Assembly: GCA_002747735.1 (NCBI GenBank)
Contig: PDQE01000046.1
Location: 1-12,560 of the forward strand
Source: Flavobacteriales bacterium
GTDB lineage: Bacteria; Bacteroidota; Bacteroidia; Flavobacteriales; Flavobacteriaceae
DNA length: 12,560 nt
Direction of reading: 5' to 3'
The number at the start of each line of letters is the position of its first letter. The stretch's first letter is position 1. The notes under the pieces are model-generated. The model was given only the letters and a program-made list of their open reading frames with translations. It was not told the origin of the DNA and did not search any database. Shown piece after piece: positions 1 to 6,733 of the stretch. The position numbers and the translations under genes were made by a program.

Positions 1-341
<341 letters not shown>

Positions 342-346
342 CGGCC

Positions 347-390
347 TCCCTCCGGTCTTTTTTTTTAAGTAGGAGGAGTAACCGGAGGGA
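347..390 (+). repeat. Inverted repeat directly after 23S rRNA
   Basis: TCCCTCCGGT at 347-356 pairs perfectly with ACCGGAGGGA at 381-390, giving a GC-rich 10-bp stem in an AT-rich spacer. The loop of about 24 nt contains nine T residues at 358-366. It starts six bases after the presumed 23S end, so it could be a processing stem or a structure protecting the precursor's 3' end. As a terminator it would be unusual, because the T-run is inside the loop. Confidence 0.6.
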
Positions 391-482
391 AGCAAAACGC
401 TTTTTTTTACGTATTGTACGCCTTTGTTTATTTATAAATCTCTAACTGTATCATTATCTTTTGATGTGTCAAATCTATCACC

Positions 483-527
483 ACGCCAAAGTCGTGGCGT
501 TATTAGTTGGTAATTGCTAACTAATAA
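483..527 (+). repeat. Two adjacent hairpins upstream of 5S rRNA
   Basis: The first stem is ACGCCA (483-488) with TGGCGT (495-500). The second is TTATTAGTT (500-508) with AACTAATAA (519-527), extendable by one wobble pair and one GC pair into an 11-bp stem with a 6-nt loop. They abut at base 500 and end 11 nt before 5S. The position suggests a role in releasing 5S from the precursor, which is inference. No U-tract follows directly, so they are not typical terminators. Confidence 0.55.
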
Positions 528-538
528 CTTACTTTTTT

Positions 539-645
539 AAGGTGATTATAACGATGGGGCTCACCTCTTACCATTCCGAACAGAGAAGTTAAGCCTGTCA
601 GTGCAGATGGTACTGCCGTAAGGTGGGAGAGTATGTCATCGCCTT
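539..645 (+). rRNA. rrf: 5S ribosomal RNA
   Basis: A complete 5S rRNA of about 107 nt. The terminal helix I is formed by 541-546 (GGTGAT) with 638-643 (ATCGCC) and is extended by two A-U pairs to 539 and 645. The conserved core CCGAACAGAGAAGTTAAGCC lies at 576-595 (loop B to helix III). GGTGGGAGAGTATG near 622-635 is the usual loop D/E side in Bacteroidota. The order after 23S on the same strand is the standard rRNA operon order. No clear stem-plus-U terminator follows; only the T-rich sequence after 643 is seen. Confidence 0.96.
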
Positions 646-669
646 TCTTTATAAAAAACACTTTAGACT

Positions 670-1077
670 TTAAATATTCTCAATAAATGACTTAATGTAA
701 AACCTATATCCTGTGATTGATTTGATGATTTTTTTATCCATTGATTTAATTATTTCGGTTATTTTGTTTTGTAGCTCTTTAGTGGTGTCAGAAAACTTCA
801 TTGTGATTCGATCTTTACTTTTCCAGCAGGGATTCAGCTCTTGGAGCATGGGTAGGAATATTCAATAATTTAATATTTTTAGGAATGGTAATGTTTTTTG
901 TGACGTGAAAATCAGTATTATTTATCACTAAAATTTTGTCTTCTCTTTGGTTATCTTTACTAATTTCCTCTAAATAAGTTTCAAATGTTTGATTGTTTAC
1001 TGTAGGAGTTTTCCAATAAAAGGCTTTTCCTGTTAAAGGTGAAAAATTTCCCCAAAACCAAAAATATAAGGATAAGC
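670..1077 (-). pseudogene. IS630-family transposase remnant (C-terminal, frameshifted)
   Basis: On the minus strand the sequence reads through the C-terminal half of an IS630-type DDE transposase. Recognisable pieces in order are WGNFSPLTGKAFYW, LVINNTDFHVTKNITIPKNI and, after a frameshift, ELNP, then ITMKFSDTTKELQNKITEII and ITGYRFYIKSFI before a stop at 670-672. In intact members the middle block reads like L-D-N-x-x-F-H, so the catalytic Asp is replaced by Asn here. The third acidic residue (ELNPAE in the family) is also lost, with a small deletion after ELNP. One extra base near 836-846 breaks the frame between the IPTHAP and ELNP blocks. The N-terminal half is absent; its 5' side abuts the palindromic element at 1078. 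It is a dead fossil, and the family call rests on motif memory. Confidence 0.8.
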
Positions 1078-1245
1078 ATTATACCATTTCCACCTTAAAA
1101 TTACTCAATAAAATATGCCTTTTTATGCTATATTTCGTTGTAAAAATAAACTATAGCTACGGCTATACTTAATTTTTACGCCTTATCTATCACAAAAATT
1201 CATTATTTTATCTTTTGAGTATTTTTAAAGCAGAACTGGTATTAT
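1078..1245. mobile_element. MITE-like palindromic element, copy 1
   Basis: A 168-bp non-coding segment built as one long imperfect inverted repeat. The outer 31 nt at each end (1078-1108 and the reverse complement of 1215-1245) match at 25 of 31 positions. The arms stay recognisably similar further inward. The middle is a strong hairpin (1140-1179): GTAAAAAT with ATTTTTAC outside, TATAGC with GCTATA inside, loop TACG. If the true ends are TACC...GGTA (1082-1241), TTA flanks both sides (1079-1081 and 1242-1244), a possible 3-bp target duplication. It encodes no protein. It sits between the transposase remnant and the ketoacyl synthase gene, 37 nt after that gene's stop. A diverged copy lies at 7974-8141. 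The mobilising transposase is unknown; an IS630-type source is possible but untested. Confidence 0.75.
1140..1179. repeat. Central hairpin of the palindromic element
   Basis: The outer 8-bp stem is GTAAAAAT (1140-1147) with ATTTTTAC (1172-1179). The inner 6-bp stem is TATAGC (1152-1157) with GCTATA (1162-1167), closing on a TACG tetraloop. Two A-T pairs and two mismatches join the stems. As RNA it would fold on either strand. Located after the ketoacyl synthase gene, it could stop or protect the end of that transcript, but it lacks a following pure U-run on the minus strand. Confidence 0.65.
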
Positions 1246-1282
1246 ATTATGTTTATGGATAATGTTAAAATTTTTTACAAGT

Positions 1283-2344
1283 TTAATACTTGTAAACAAT
1301 GGCATTGACATTCATTCCTGCTCCTATAGATGCTAAAATAATAATATCACCTTTTGTAAGGTGCTGTCCTTCTATTTTATTATTTAATACAAGGTCTAAA
1401 AGCGTAGGGATGGTGGCCACAGAGCTGTTGCCAAGTTTATGGATGCTCATGGGCATTACACCTTTTGGGGCTTTAGCTTTGTATAGCCTGAAGAATCTTG
1501 TAATAATGGCCTCATCCATTTTTTCGTTGGCCTGATGGATAAACACTTTTTTAACATCATTAACCGAGAGGTTAGTTTTATCTAAAGCTGCTTTCATAGC
1601 CAATGGTACATTATTTAGGGCAAACTCATAGATTTTACGTCCGTGCATTTTTATATAGCGTACCTTAGGGTCGGTATCCGGTTTGTTCGATTTTCCGAAA
1701 AAAAGATAATGTGCTTCTTTATAAGTAAATGTTTGGGAAGCATGGCTTAGAATACCGGAACTGCTATTATCTTTGGCTTCTACAATACATGCTCCTGCAC
1801 CATCGGCATAAATCATCGAATCGCGGTCGTGCATATCTGATACCCGCGAAAGCGTTTCTGAACCTATAACAAGGCATTTTTTAGCTTCTCCGGAACGAAT
1901 AAACATGCTGGCTTGAATAACGCCTTCAACCCATCCGGGACAACCGAAAATAAGGTCATAAGCTACACAGTTGGGGTTTTTTATGTGTAAATTATGTTTT
2001 ACGCGTGAAGCAAGGCTGGGCAAGATGTCAGTTTGTATGGTGCCGTATTTTATGTCACCAAAATTTTGTGCCAAAATGATATAATCCAGAGTTTCCGGAT
2101 CAATTCCTGAATTGGTAATGGCAGCATGGGCGGCTTTAGTAGCAATTACCGAAGATGTTTGGTCGTGAGTTACATACCGGCGTTCTTCAATACCAGTAAT
2201 GGCTTTGAATTTTTCGATAATTACATCATTACTAATGTTAAAAGCTTGTTGATTTTCGTCAAAAAAGCGTTCTTGAGAAAAATCATGGTTCTTTTTGGTG
2301 ATGGAAGGAATGTAGCTTCCTGTTCCGGTGATAACGATATTCAT
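1283..2344 (-). CDS. 3-oxoacyl-ACP synthase III family protein (KAS III-like)
   Basis: A 353-residue thiolase-fold condensing enzyme. The KAS III catalytic triad is complete: Cys135 in FGCPGW, His270 in FIHQAN (268-273) and Asn306 in GNSSVA (305-310). GSETLS (161-166) and the glycine-rich ASIGAGMN (338-345) near the C-terminus also fit. The family joins an acyl-CoA to malonyl-ACP; the true primer here cannot be told. It is about 20-30 residues longer than a typical FabH. It is not next to plsX, rpmF or fab genes, so it is more likely a paralogue for a special acyl chain or secondary product than the housekeeping FabH; hence no symbol. A TAATTTTG box lies 24 nt upstream. A 6-bp inverted repeat (1277-1293) overlaps the stop codon. 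Confidence 0.88.
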   Translation of the reverse strand: MNIVITGTGSYIPSITKKNHDFSQERFFDENQQAFNISNDVIIEKFKAITGIEERRYVTHDQTSSVIATKAAHAAITNSGIDPETLDYIILAQNFGDIKYGTIQTDILPSLASRVKHNLHIKNPNCVAYDLIFGCPGWVEGVIQASMFIRSGEAKKCLVIGSETLSRVSDMHDRDSMIYADGAGACIVEAKDNSSSGILSHASQTFTYKEAHYLFFGKSNKPDTDPKVRYIKMHGRKIYEFALNNVPLAMKAALDKTNLSVNDVKKVFIHQANEKMDEAIITRFFRLYKAKAPKGVMPMSIHKLGNSSVATIPTLLDLVLNNKIEGQHLTKGDIIILASIGAGMNVNAIVYKY

Positions 2345-2367
2345 GAAAGTTGGTTTGTAAGAAGTAA

Positions 2368-2375
2368 CAAAATTA
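2368..2375 (-). promoter_or_regulatory. Possible -7 box (TAnnTTTG type) for the KAS III-like gene
   Basis: TAATTTTG on the minus strand fits the Bacteroidota -7 consensus TAnnTTTG exactly and lies 23 nt before the ATG. No TTG or TTTG is found at the expected 17-23 nt spacing upstream, so support rests on one box plus its position. Confidence 0.35.
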
Positions 2376-2627
2376 GGGTATTCTATTAGAATTATAGTCC
2401 CTTTTCAAAATAAAATTCAGTTTTCACGGGTAAAGATTTGTGAAGATTTTGAATGTTAGTGTCTTTTCATCTATATTTTCCGAGCCATAAAAGAGCGATT
2501 TATTTTTAAAGATAAAGACCGGTTCAAACTTTTTTTTCAGTAAATTCAAAAAGTCTAAATGAGTTTATTATCTAAAAACAGATGTATTTGCCTGTGGGGA
2601 TACATATTTTAGTTTAAATAAAAAAAA
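2376..2627. other. AT-rich intergenic region between divergent genes
   Basis: This divergent gap separates the KAS III-like gene and porQ (2345-2668, 324 nt in all). I see no open reading frame with recognisable protein features, no RNA gene and no strong inverted repeat. It is AT-rich with several A and T runs and presumably carries the two promoters at its edges. Confidence 0.5.
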
Positions 2628-2635
2628 TATCTTTA
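2628..2635 (+). promoter_or_regulatory. Possible -7 box for porQ-cmk
   Basis: TATCTTTA matches TAnnTTTG at all fixed positions but the last and lies 33 nt before the porQ start. The upstream -33 element is not convincing, only T-rich sequence near 2607-2616. Weak support. Confidence 0.3.
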
Positions 2636-2668
2636 CAGAACGGCGTAATTTTAGTTTCTTTGTAAAGA

Positions 2669-3691
2669 ATGAAATGGAAACTATTAATATTGTTTAGTGG
2701 ACTGTGGGCTAATAGTTTAGTCTCCCAAATAGGAGGAGAGCCTATTTACAATTTTTTAAATGTGCCAACTTCTGCCCGGCAGGCTGCACTGGGCGGAGAG
2801 GTTCTAACGCTGTATGATGATGTTAATCAGCCAGTATGGAATCCGTCCGTTATCAATAAGGGTTTACATAATCATCTGGCAGTAAATTATTTGAATTTCC
2901 TTGCCGATATTAATTACGGTTCAGTATCTTATGCTCATATTTTTAACCGCAGTATAGGTGCTATACATGCCAACGCTACTTATGTGAATTACGGAAATTT
3001 TATTGGTGCAGATGAACGAGGATATGAAACCGGGAAATTCTCTGCAGGAGATTTTGCTTTTTCACTTGGGTATGCTTATCGTTTGCCAAAAACCAAGATA
3101 TATGCCGGAGCCAATCTGAAATTTATCCAATCTAAATTAGAAAATTATACTTCCAATGGAATGGCGTTTGATTTTGGCCTTACTTATTATGATGATAATA
3201 GCCCCTATGTATTTTCGGTAGTGGTAAGAAATTTAGGCTATCAATTTAATGTTTTTGACGAAAAAAGAGAAAAACTGCCATTGGAAATAGCTCTTGGAGC
3301 GTCTTATAAACTTACTAATGTTCCTTTGACTTGGTATATAAATATTAATCATTTGCAAAGGTGGAAAATTGCTGTCCCCAATCCTTCGGATAGCAAGACC
3401 ACGTTAGACGGACGTACCATTCCTGCATCCATTAGTGTTTTTGACAATGCTTTAAGACATTTTACTTTGGGAGCAGAATTATTTCCCAACTCGGGTTTCA
3501 ACATTCGCTTGGGATACAATTTTAGGAGAGGAAAAGAATTAAAACTTACGGAACGACGAACTTTTGCCGGTATAACCGCCGGATTTGGTTTAAAAACAGG
3601 GTGGTTTAAATTTAACTATGCCTTTACCAAATACCATCCGGTTTCTAATACCAGTACATTTTCAATAGAGATAAATTTAGCAAAACAATGA
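2669..3691 (+). CDS. porQ: Type IX secretion system protein PorQ
   Basis: A 340-residue outer-membrane beta-barrel protein of the PorQ/PorV-like group. The N-terminal signal peptide (about residues 1-19, MKWKLLILFSGLWANSLVSQ) is followed by the PorQ hallmark GGEPIYNFLNVPTSARQAAL at about 23-42. The rest is made of alternating amphipathic strands with many aromatic girdle residues (SVSYAHIF, GAIHANATYVNYG, FAFSLGYAYRL). In Bacteroidota, PorQ is part of the attachment/shuttle complex with PorU, PorV and PorZ that anchors and processes type IX cargo at the cell surface. Its last four bases, ATGA, contain the cmk start codon, implying translational coupling. The start at 2669 gives an intact signal peptide. 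The other T9SS genes are not in the window, as is usual, because they are scattered. Confidence 0.9.
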   Translation: MKWKLLILFSGLWANSLVSQIGGEPIYNFLNVPTSARQAALGGEVLTLYDDVNQPVWNPSVINKGLHNHLAVNYLNFLADINYGSVSYAHIFNRSIGAIHANATYVNYGNFIGADERGYETGKFSAGDFAFSLGYAYRLPKTKIYAGANLKFIQSKLENYTSNGMAFDFGLTYYDDNSPYVFSVVVRNLGYQFNVFDEKREKLPLEIALGASYKLTNVPLTWYININHLQRWKIAVPNPSDSKTTLDGRTIPASISVFDNALRHFTLGAELFPNSGFNIRLGYNFRRGKELKLTERRTFAGITAGFGLKTGWFKFNYAFTKYHPVSNTSTFSIEINLAKQ

Positions 3692-4389
3692 TTAAAGAAA
3701 ATAAAATAGTTATCGCCATTGACGGATATTCATCAACAGGAAAAAGCACTATTGCTAAAAGACTTGCCAAAAAACTTGGATACGAATACATAGATACCGG
3801 TGCTATGTACAGGGCAGTTACTTATTTTGCCATGAAAAACAAATTAATAGGAAAAGATTTCTTTGAAAAAAACAAACTCTTAGATAGATTGCCTGAAATA
3901 AATTTACGTTTTAAATACAATCCTAAAGTAAAATTTTCTGAAATGTATCTCAATGGTGAAAATATTGAAAAGGAGATTAGAACGATAGCGGTATCGCAAA
4001 ATGTGAGTAGAATAGCAGCAGTGAGTGAAGTGCGTAGGAAACTTGTAGAACAACAACGAGAAATGGGTAAAAATAAAGGCCTGGTAATGGATGGCAGAGA
4101 TATTGGAACCGTTGTATTTCCTGATGCAGATTTGAAGTTGTTATTAACTGCCTCTGCAGAAAAGAGGGCAAACCGAAGATATAAAGAATTGATAGAACGG
4201 GGAGATAAAGTTTCTTATAAAGAAGTATTTGAAAATGTTCTTGAAAGAGATAGGATAGACTCTACCAGAAAAGATTCACCGCTTAAAAAAGCGAATGATG
4301 CTATTGAAATAGACAATAGTGATATGGGATTGGAAGAACAGTTTACTCGGATTTATAATATTGCCCAACGAATAATTGCAAAACACTAA
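3688..4389 (+). CDS. cmk: Cytidylate kinase ((d)CMP kinase)
   Basis: A 233-residue P-loop kinase that phosphorylates CMP and dCMP with ATP in the cytosol. The Walker A loop GYSSTGKS is at residues 13-20, the CMP-site motif DTGAMYRA at 36-43, and the family signature DGRDIGTVVFPDA at 135-147. The LID and C-terminal motif RDRIDSTRKDSPL is at 187-199, followed by an acidic IEIDNS segment. Length and motif order match bacterial Cmk. The ATG overlaps the porQ stop (ATGA), so both are probably translated from one mRNA. The stop codon overlaps the stop of queE, which reads the other way. Confidence 0.96.
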   Translation: MIKENKIVIAIDGYSSTGKSTIAKRLAKKLGYEYIDTGAMYRAVTYFAMKNKLIGKDFFEKNKLLDRLPEINLRFKYNPKVKFSEMYLNGENIEKEIRTIAVSQNVSRIAAVSEVRRKLVEQQREMGKNKGLVMDGRDIGTVVFPDADLKLLLTASAEKRANRRYKELIERGDKVSYKEVFENVLERDRIDSTRKDSPLKKANDAIEIDNSDMGLEEQFTRIYNIAQRIIAKH

Positions 4390-5015
4390 GGAATATTTAG
4401 GTATTTGTGTGTTTGTAAAGAAATTTTCCATTGAGGGTGCTGCATCACATAGTCTATAATTAAAGGTGTCATTTTAGCTCTGTTGCTCCATTCCGGTTGT
4501 AGATATAACATGCAATTATTGTTCACCCGTTTGGCTTGTTCTTCTGCGAATATAAAATCGTGTTTGTTATAAACTATTACTTTTAGTTCATCGGCATTGT
4601 CATAAGCTTCTTGTAAGGGTGGTTTTGCTTTTTTTGGCGAAAGACAAATCCAGTCCCATTTCCCCGTTAAATTATAAGCTCCCGAAGTTTCTATGTGCGT
4701 TTTTAACCCGAATAGTTTTAATTGTTTTGTTAGATAAATCATGTTATACATCAGCGGTTCACCGCCGGTTACCACAATAGTGTCGCTGTACATTTTGGCA
4801 TTTTTTACAATTATATCTGTTTCAGTAGCAGGGTGCAAAGCTGCATTCCAGCTTTCTTTAACATCACACCAGTGACAGCCTACATCACAGCCCCCCACTC
4901 TTATAAAATAAGCCGGTGTACCAGTATGGAAACCTTCGCCTTGAATGGTATAAAAGGCTTCCATTAAAGGCAATAATTTTCCTTCGTTTAATAATATTTC
5001 TTCCTTCAATTTCAT
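4386..5015 (-). CDS. queE: 7-carboxy-7-deazaguanine synthase (radical SAM)
   Basis: A 209-residue radical SAM enzyme of queuosine synthesis that contracts 6-carboxytetrahydropterin to 7-carboxy-7-deazaguanine. The cluster motif CX3CX2C is CDVGCHWC at residues 43-50, preceded by the typical TIQGEG (23-28). The SAM-binding GGEP is at 84-87. ETSG (109-112), SPK (126-128), LQPEW (172-176) and the C-terminal QTHKYLNIP are further family motifs. The spacing in the cluster motif is the canonical one, unlike variants with a long insert. Other que genes (C, D, F) are not nearby. A well-spaced promoter-like pair lies about 80 nt upstream. I looked for a preQ1 riboswitch in the leader and saw none. Confidence 0.95.
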   Translation of the reverse strand: MKLKEEILLNEGKLLPLMEAFYTIQGEGFHTGTPAYFIRVGGCDVGCHWCDVKESWNAALHPATETDIIVKNAKMYSDTIVVTGGEPLMYNMIYLTKQLKLFGLKTHIETSGAYNLTGKWDWICLSPKKAKPPLQEAYDNADELKVIVYNKHDFIFAEEQAKRVNNNCMLYLQPEWSNRAKMTPLIIDYVMQHPQWKISLQTHKYLNIP

Positions 5016-5095
5016 GTTTATTTTATAACAGTCTATGTGCAGATTTAGATTTACATCAACAAAACAGGGTAATAGTTTCTAAAAAAGAATTTTTG

Positions 5096-5124
5096 CAAAG
5101 GTATTAAATAAAGGTGGTTTTCAA
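5096..5124 (-). promoter_or_regulatory. Bacteroidota-type promoter for queE
   Basis: On the minus strand, TTG (5124-5122), 18 nt, then TACCTTTG (5103-5096) matches the TTG-N17-23-TAnnTTTG pattern in full. Transcription would start near 5090 and give a leader of about 75 nt before the ATG at 5015. This is the best-formed promoter on the minus strand here. Confidence 0.55.
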
Positions 5125-5174
5125 TAATTGTAAACTTTTATTAATAGGTAATTTTCTAATTGGCAGAATAGCCT

Positions 5175-5182
5175 TATTTTTG
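5175..5182 (+). promoter_or_regulatory. Possible -7 box for the DUF853 ATPase gene
   Basis: TATTTTTG fits TAnnTTTG exactly. It ends 16 nt before the ATG at 5199, so the mRNA leader would be only about 10 nt. The nearest upstream TTG (5160-5162) is only 12 nt away, shorter than usual. Confidence 0.4.
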
Positions 5183-5198
5183 AAAAAAATATTAACCA

Positions 5199-6713
5199 AT
5201 GCCTACTAAAGAAACATTTAAAAAACACATAGAAGAAGGGTATAAAACAAAGGGAGATGCTATTATTCTTGGATCGGGAATGTTTGGAGAAGAAACCGTA
5301 ACCAATGCTTTTGTAAAAATTCCCTTAAAAACCTTAAACAGACATGGCCTTATAGCCGGTGCTACCGGTACGGGAAAAACCAAGTCTTTACAGGTGCTTG
5401 CTGAGAATCTCTCGGAAAATGGTATTCCGGTGTTGTTAATGGATGTAAAAGGGGATTTAAGCGGACTGGCAAAAGCCAGTCCCGGGCATAAGAAAATAGA
5501 TGAACGGCATGCTTCTATTGGTTTGCCTTTTACCGCTAAAGCTTTTCCGGTGGAGATTTTAACCATTTCGGAACAGAATGGTACCCGAATGCGAGCTACT
5601 GTATCTGAATTTGGCCCGGTATTATTATCCAGAATTTTAGATTTAACGGATACCCAAAGCGGAATAGTGGCTATTTTGTTTAAATATTGTGATGATAACA
5701 AACTACCATTATTAGATTTAAAAGATTTTAAAAAGATTCTACAATATGCTACACAGGAGGGGAAAAAAGAAATAGAAGCAGATTACGGCAAAATTTCTAC
5801 TTCCTCTACAGGTGCTATTTTAAGGAAAATAGTAGAATTGGAACAACAAGGTGGCGAATTGTTTTTTGGAGAACGTTCTTTTGAAGTGAGAGATTTGGCT
5901 CGTGTAGATGAAAATGGCAACGGCATTATTTCAATTTTGAGGCTTACGGATATTCAAGACAGGCCAAAACTGTTTTCTACTTTTATGCTGCAATCGCTGG
6001 CAGAAATATATGACACTTTTCCGGAACAAGGTGATTCTGACCGGCCGGAGTTGGTTATTTTTATAGATGAAGCCCATCTTATTTTTGACCAGGCCTCAAA
6101 GGCATTACTCAATCAGATTGAGAGTATTGTAAAGCTTATCCGTTCAAAAGGTATTGGGTTGTATTTTGTAACACAAAATCCGGATGATGTACCTTCGGAA
6201 GTATTGTCGCAATTAGGATTAAAAATTCAACATGCCCTTAGGGCTTTTACGGCCAGAGACCGAAAAGCTATTAAATTGGCTGCCGAGAACTATCCCATTT
6301 CTGAATATTATGATACGGATGAAGTGCTAACAAAATTAGGAATTGGCGAAGCATTGGTTTCTTGTTTGAATGAAAAAGGCATCCCTACGCCATTGGCCAG
6401 AACTATGCTAAGGGCTCCTATGAGCAGGATGGATATTTTAACAGATGCCGAACTTGAGGCTTTAATAAACAATTCTAAATTAGCCAAAAAGTATAATGAA
6501 ATTGTTGATAGAGAAAGTGCTTATGAAATATTAAACAAAAAGATAGAAAAGGTTGAAGCCTTAGAAGCTAGAGAAGCAAAAGAGAAAACTGAGAAAAAGC
6601 AATCACCCCGCCGTTCTAAGAGTAACACCAGAATGAATCCTCTGGTAAAAGTACTTACCAGTGCTACTTTTATGAGAGGTGTTTTGGGAATTCTGAAAAA
6701 AGCAATGCGATAA
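5199..6713 (+). CDS. HerA-like DUF853 family ATPase
   Basis: A 504-residue P-loop ATPase of the FtsK/HerA superfamily, DUF853 (helicase HerA-like C-terminal domain) group. Walker A is GATGTGKT at residues 54-61. Walker B is LVIFIDEAH at 285-293. A sensor-like stretch, FVTQNPDDVP, is at 323-332. LKIQHALRAFTARDRKA (341-357) follows, with arginines that could serve as fingers. The C-terminal third is a Lys/Glu-rich, probably helical linker (about 440-478). It is followed by a conserved-looking tail, VKVLTSATFMRGVLGILKK (483-501). No membrane segment or nuclease domain is present. Partner nuclease NurA, which accompanies archaeal HerA, is not adjacent. The natural substrate is unknown; DNA translocation is inferred from the superfamily. 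A lipoprotein gene follows after 20 nt. Confidence 0.88.
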   Translation: MPTKETFKKHIEEGYKTKGDAIILGSGMFGEETVTNAFVKIPLKTLNRHGLIAGATGTGKTKSLQVLAENLSENGIPVLLMDVKGDLSGLAKASPGHKKIDERHASIGLPFTAKAFPVEILTISEQNGTRMRATVSEFGPVLLSRILDLTDTQSGIVAILFKYCDDNKLPLLDLKDFKKILQYATQEGKKEIEADYGKISTSSTGAILRKIVELEQQGGELFFGERSFEVRDLARVDENGNGIISILRLTDIQDRPKLFSTFMLQSLAEIYDTFPEQGDSDRPELVIFIDEAHLIFDQASKALLNQIESIVKLIRSKGIGLYFVTQNPDDVPSEVLSQLGLKIQHALRAFTARDRKAIKLAAENYPISEYYDTDEVLTKLGIGEALVSCLNEKGIPTPLARTMLRAPMSRMDILTDAELEALINNSKLAKKYNEIVDRESAYEILNKKIEKVEALEAREAKEKTEKKQSPRRSKSNTRMNPLVKVLTSATFMRGVLGILKKAMR

Positions 6714-6733
6714 ACCTAAAAAAAATAGAAAAA

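Larger units (their letters stand above)
342..538 (+). other. 23S-5S internal transcribed spacer
   Basis: About 197 nt separate 23S from 5S. The spacer holds no tRNA and no open reading frame. It contains three inverted repeats (listed separately): a long-loop stem at 347-390 just after 23S, and two back-to-back hairpins at 483-527 just before 5S. There are T-runs at 358-366 and 401-408. A weak 4-bp hairpin (AAGC/GCTT, 390-402) leads into the second run. The spacer is presumably transcribed as part of the rRNA precursor, with the stems acting as processing structures; that role is inference. Confidence 0.7.

Noticed and set aside
5016..5095. queE leader examined for a preQ1 riboswitch
   Set aside because: No preQ1-I stem with the C-rich loop and A-rich tail could be built from the leader.
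5199..6713. HerA-like ATPase considered as part of a phage defence system
   Set aside because: DUF853 ATPases are widespread chromosomal genes, and no nuclease, SIR2 or other effector lies beside it.
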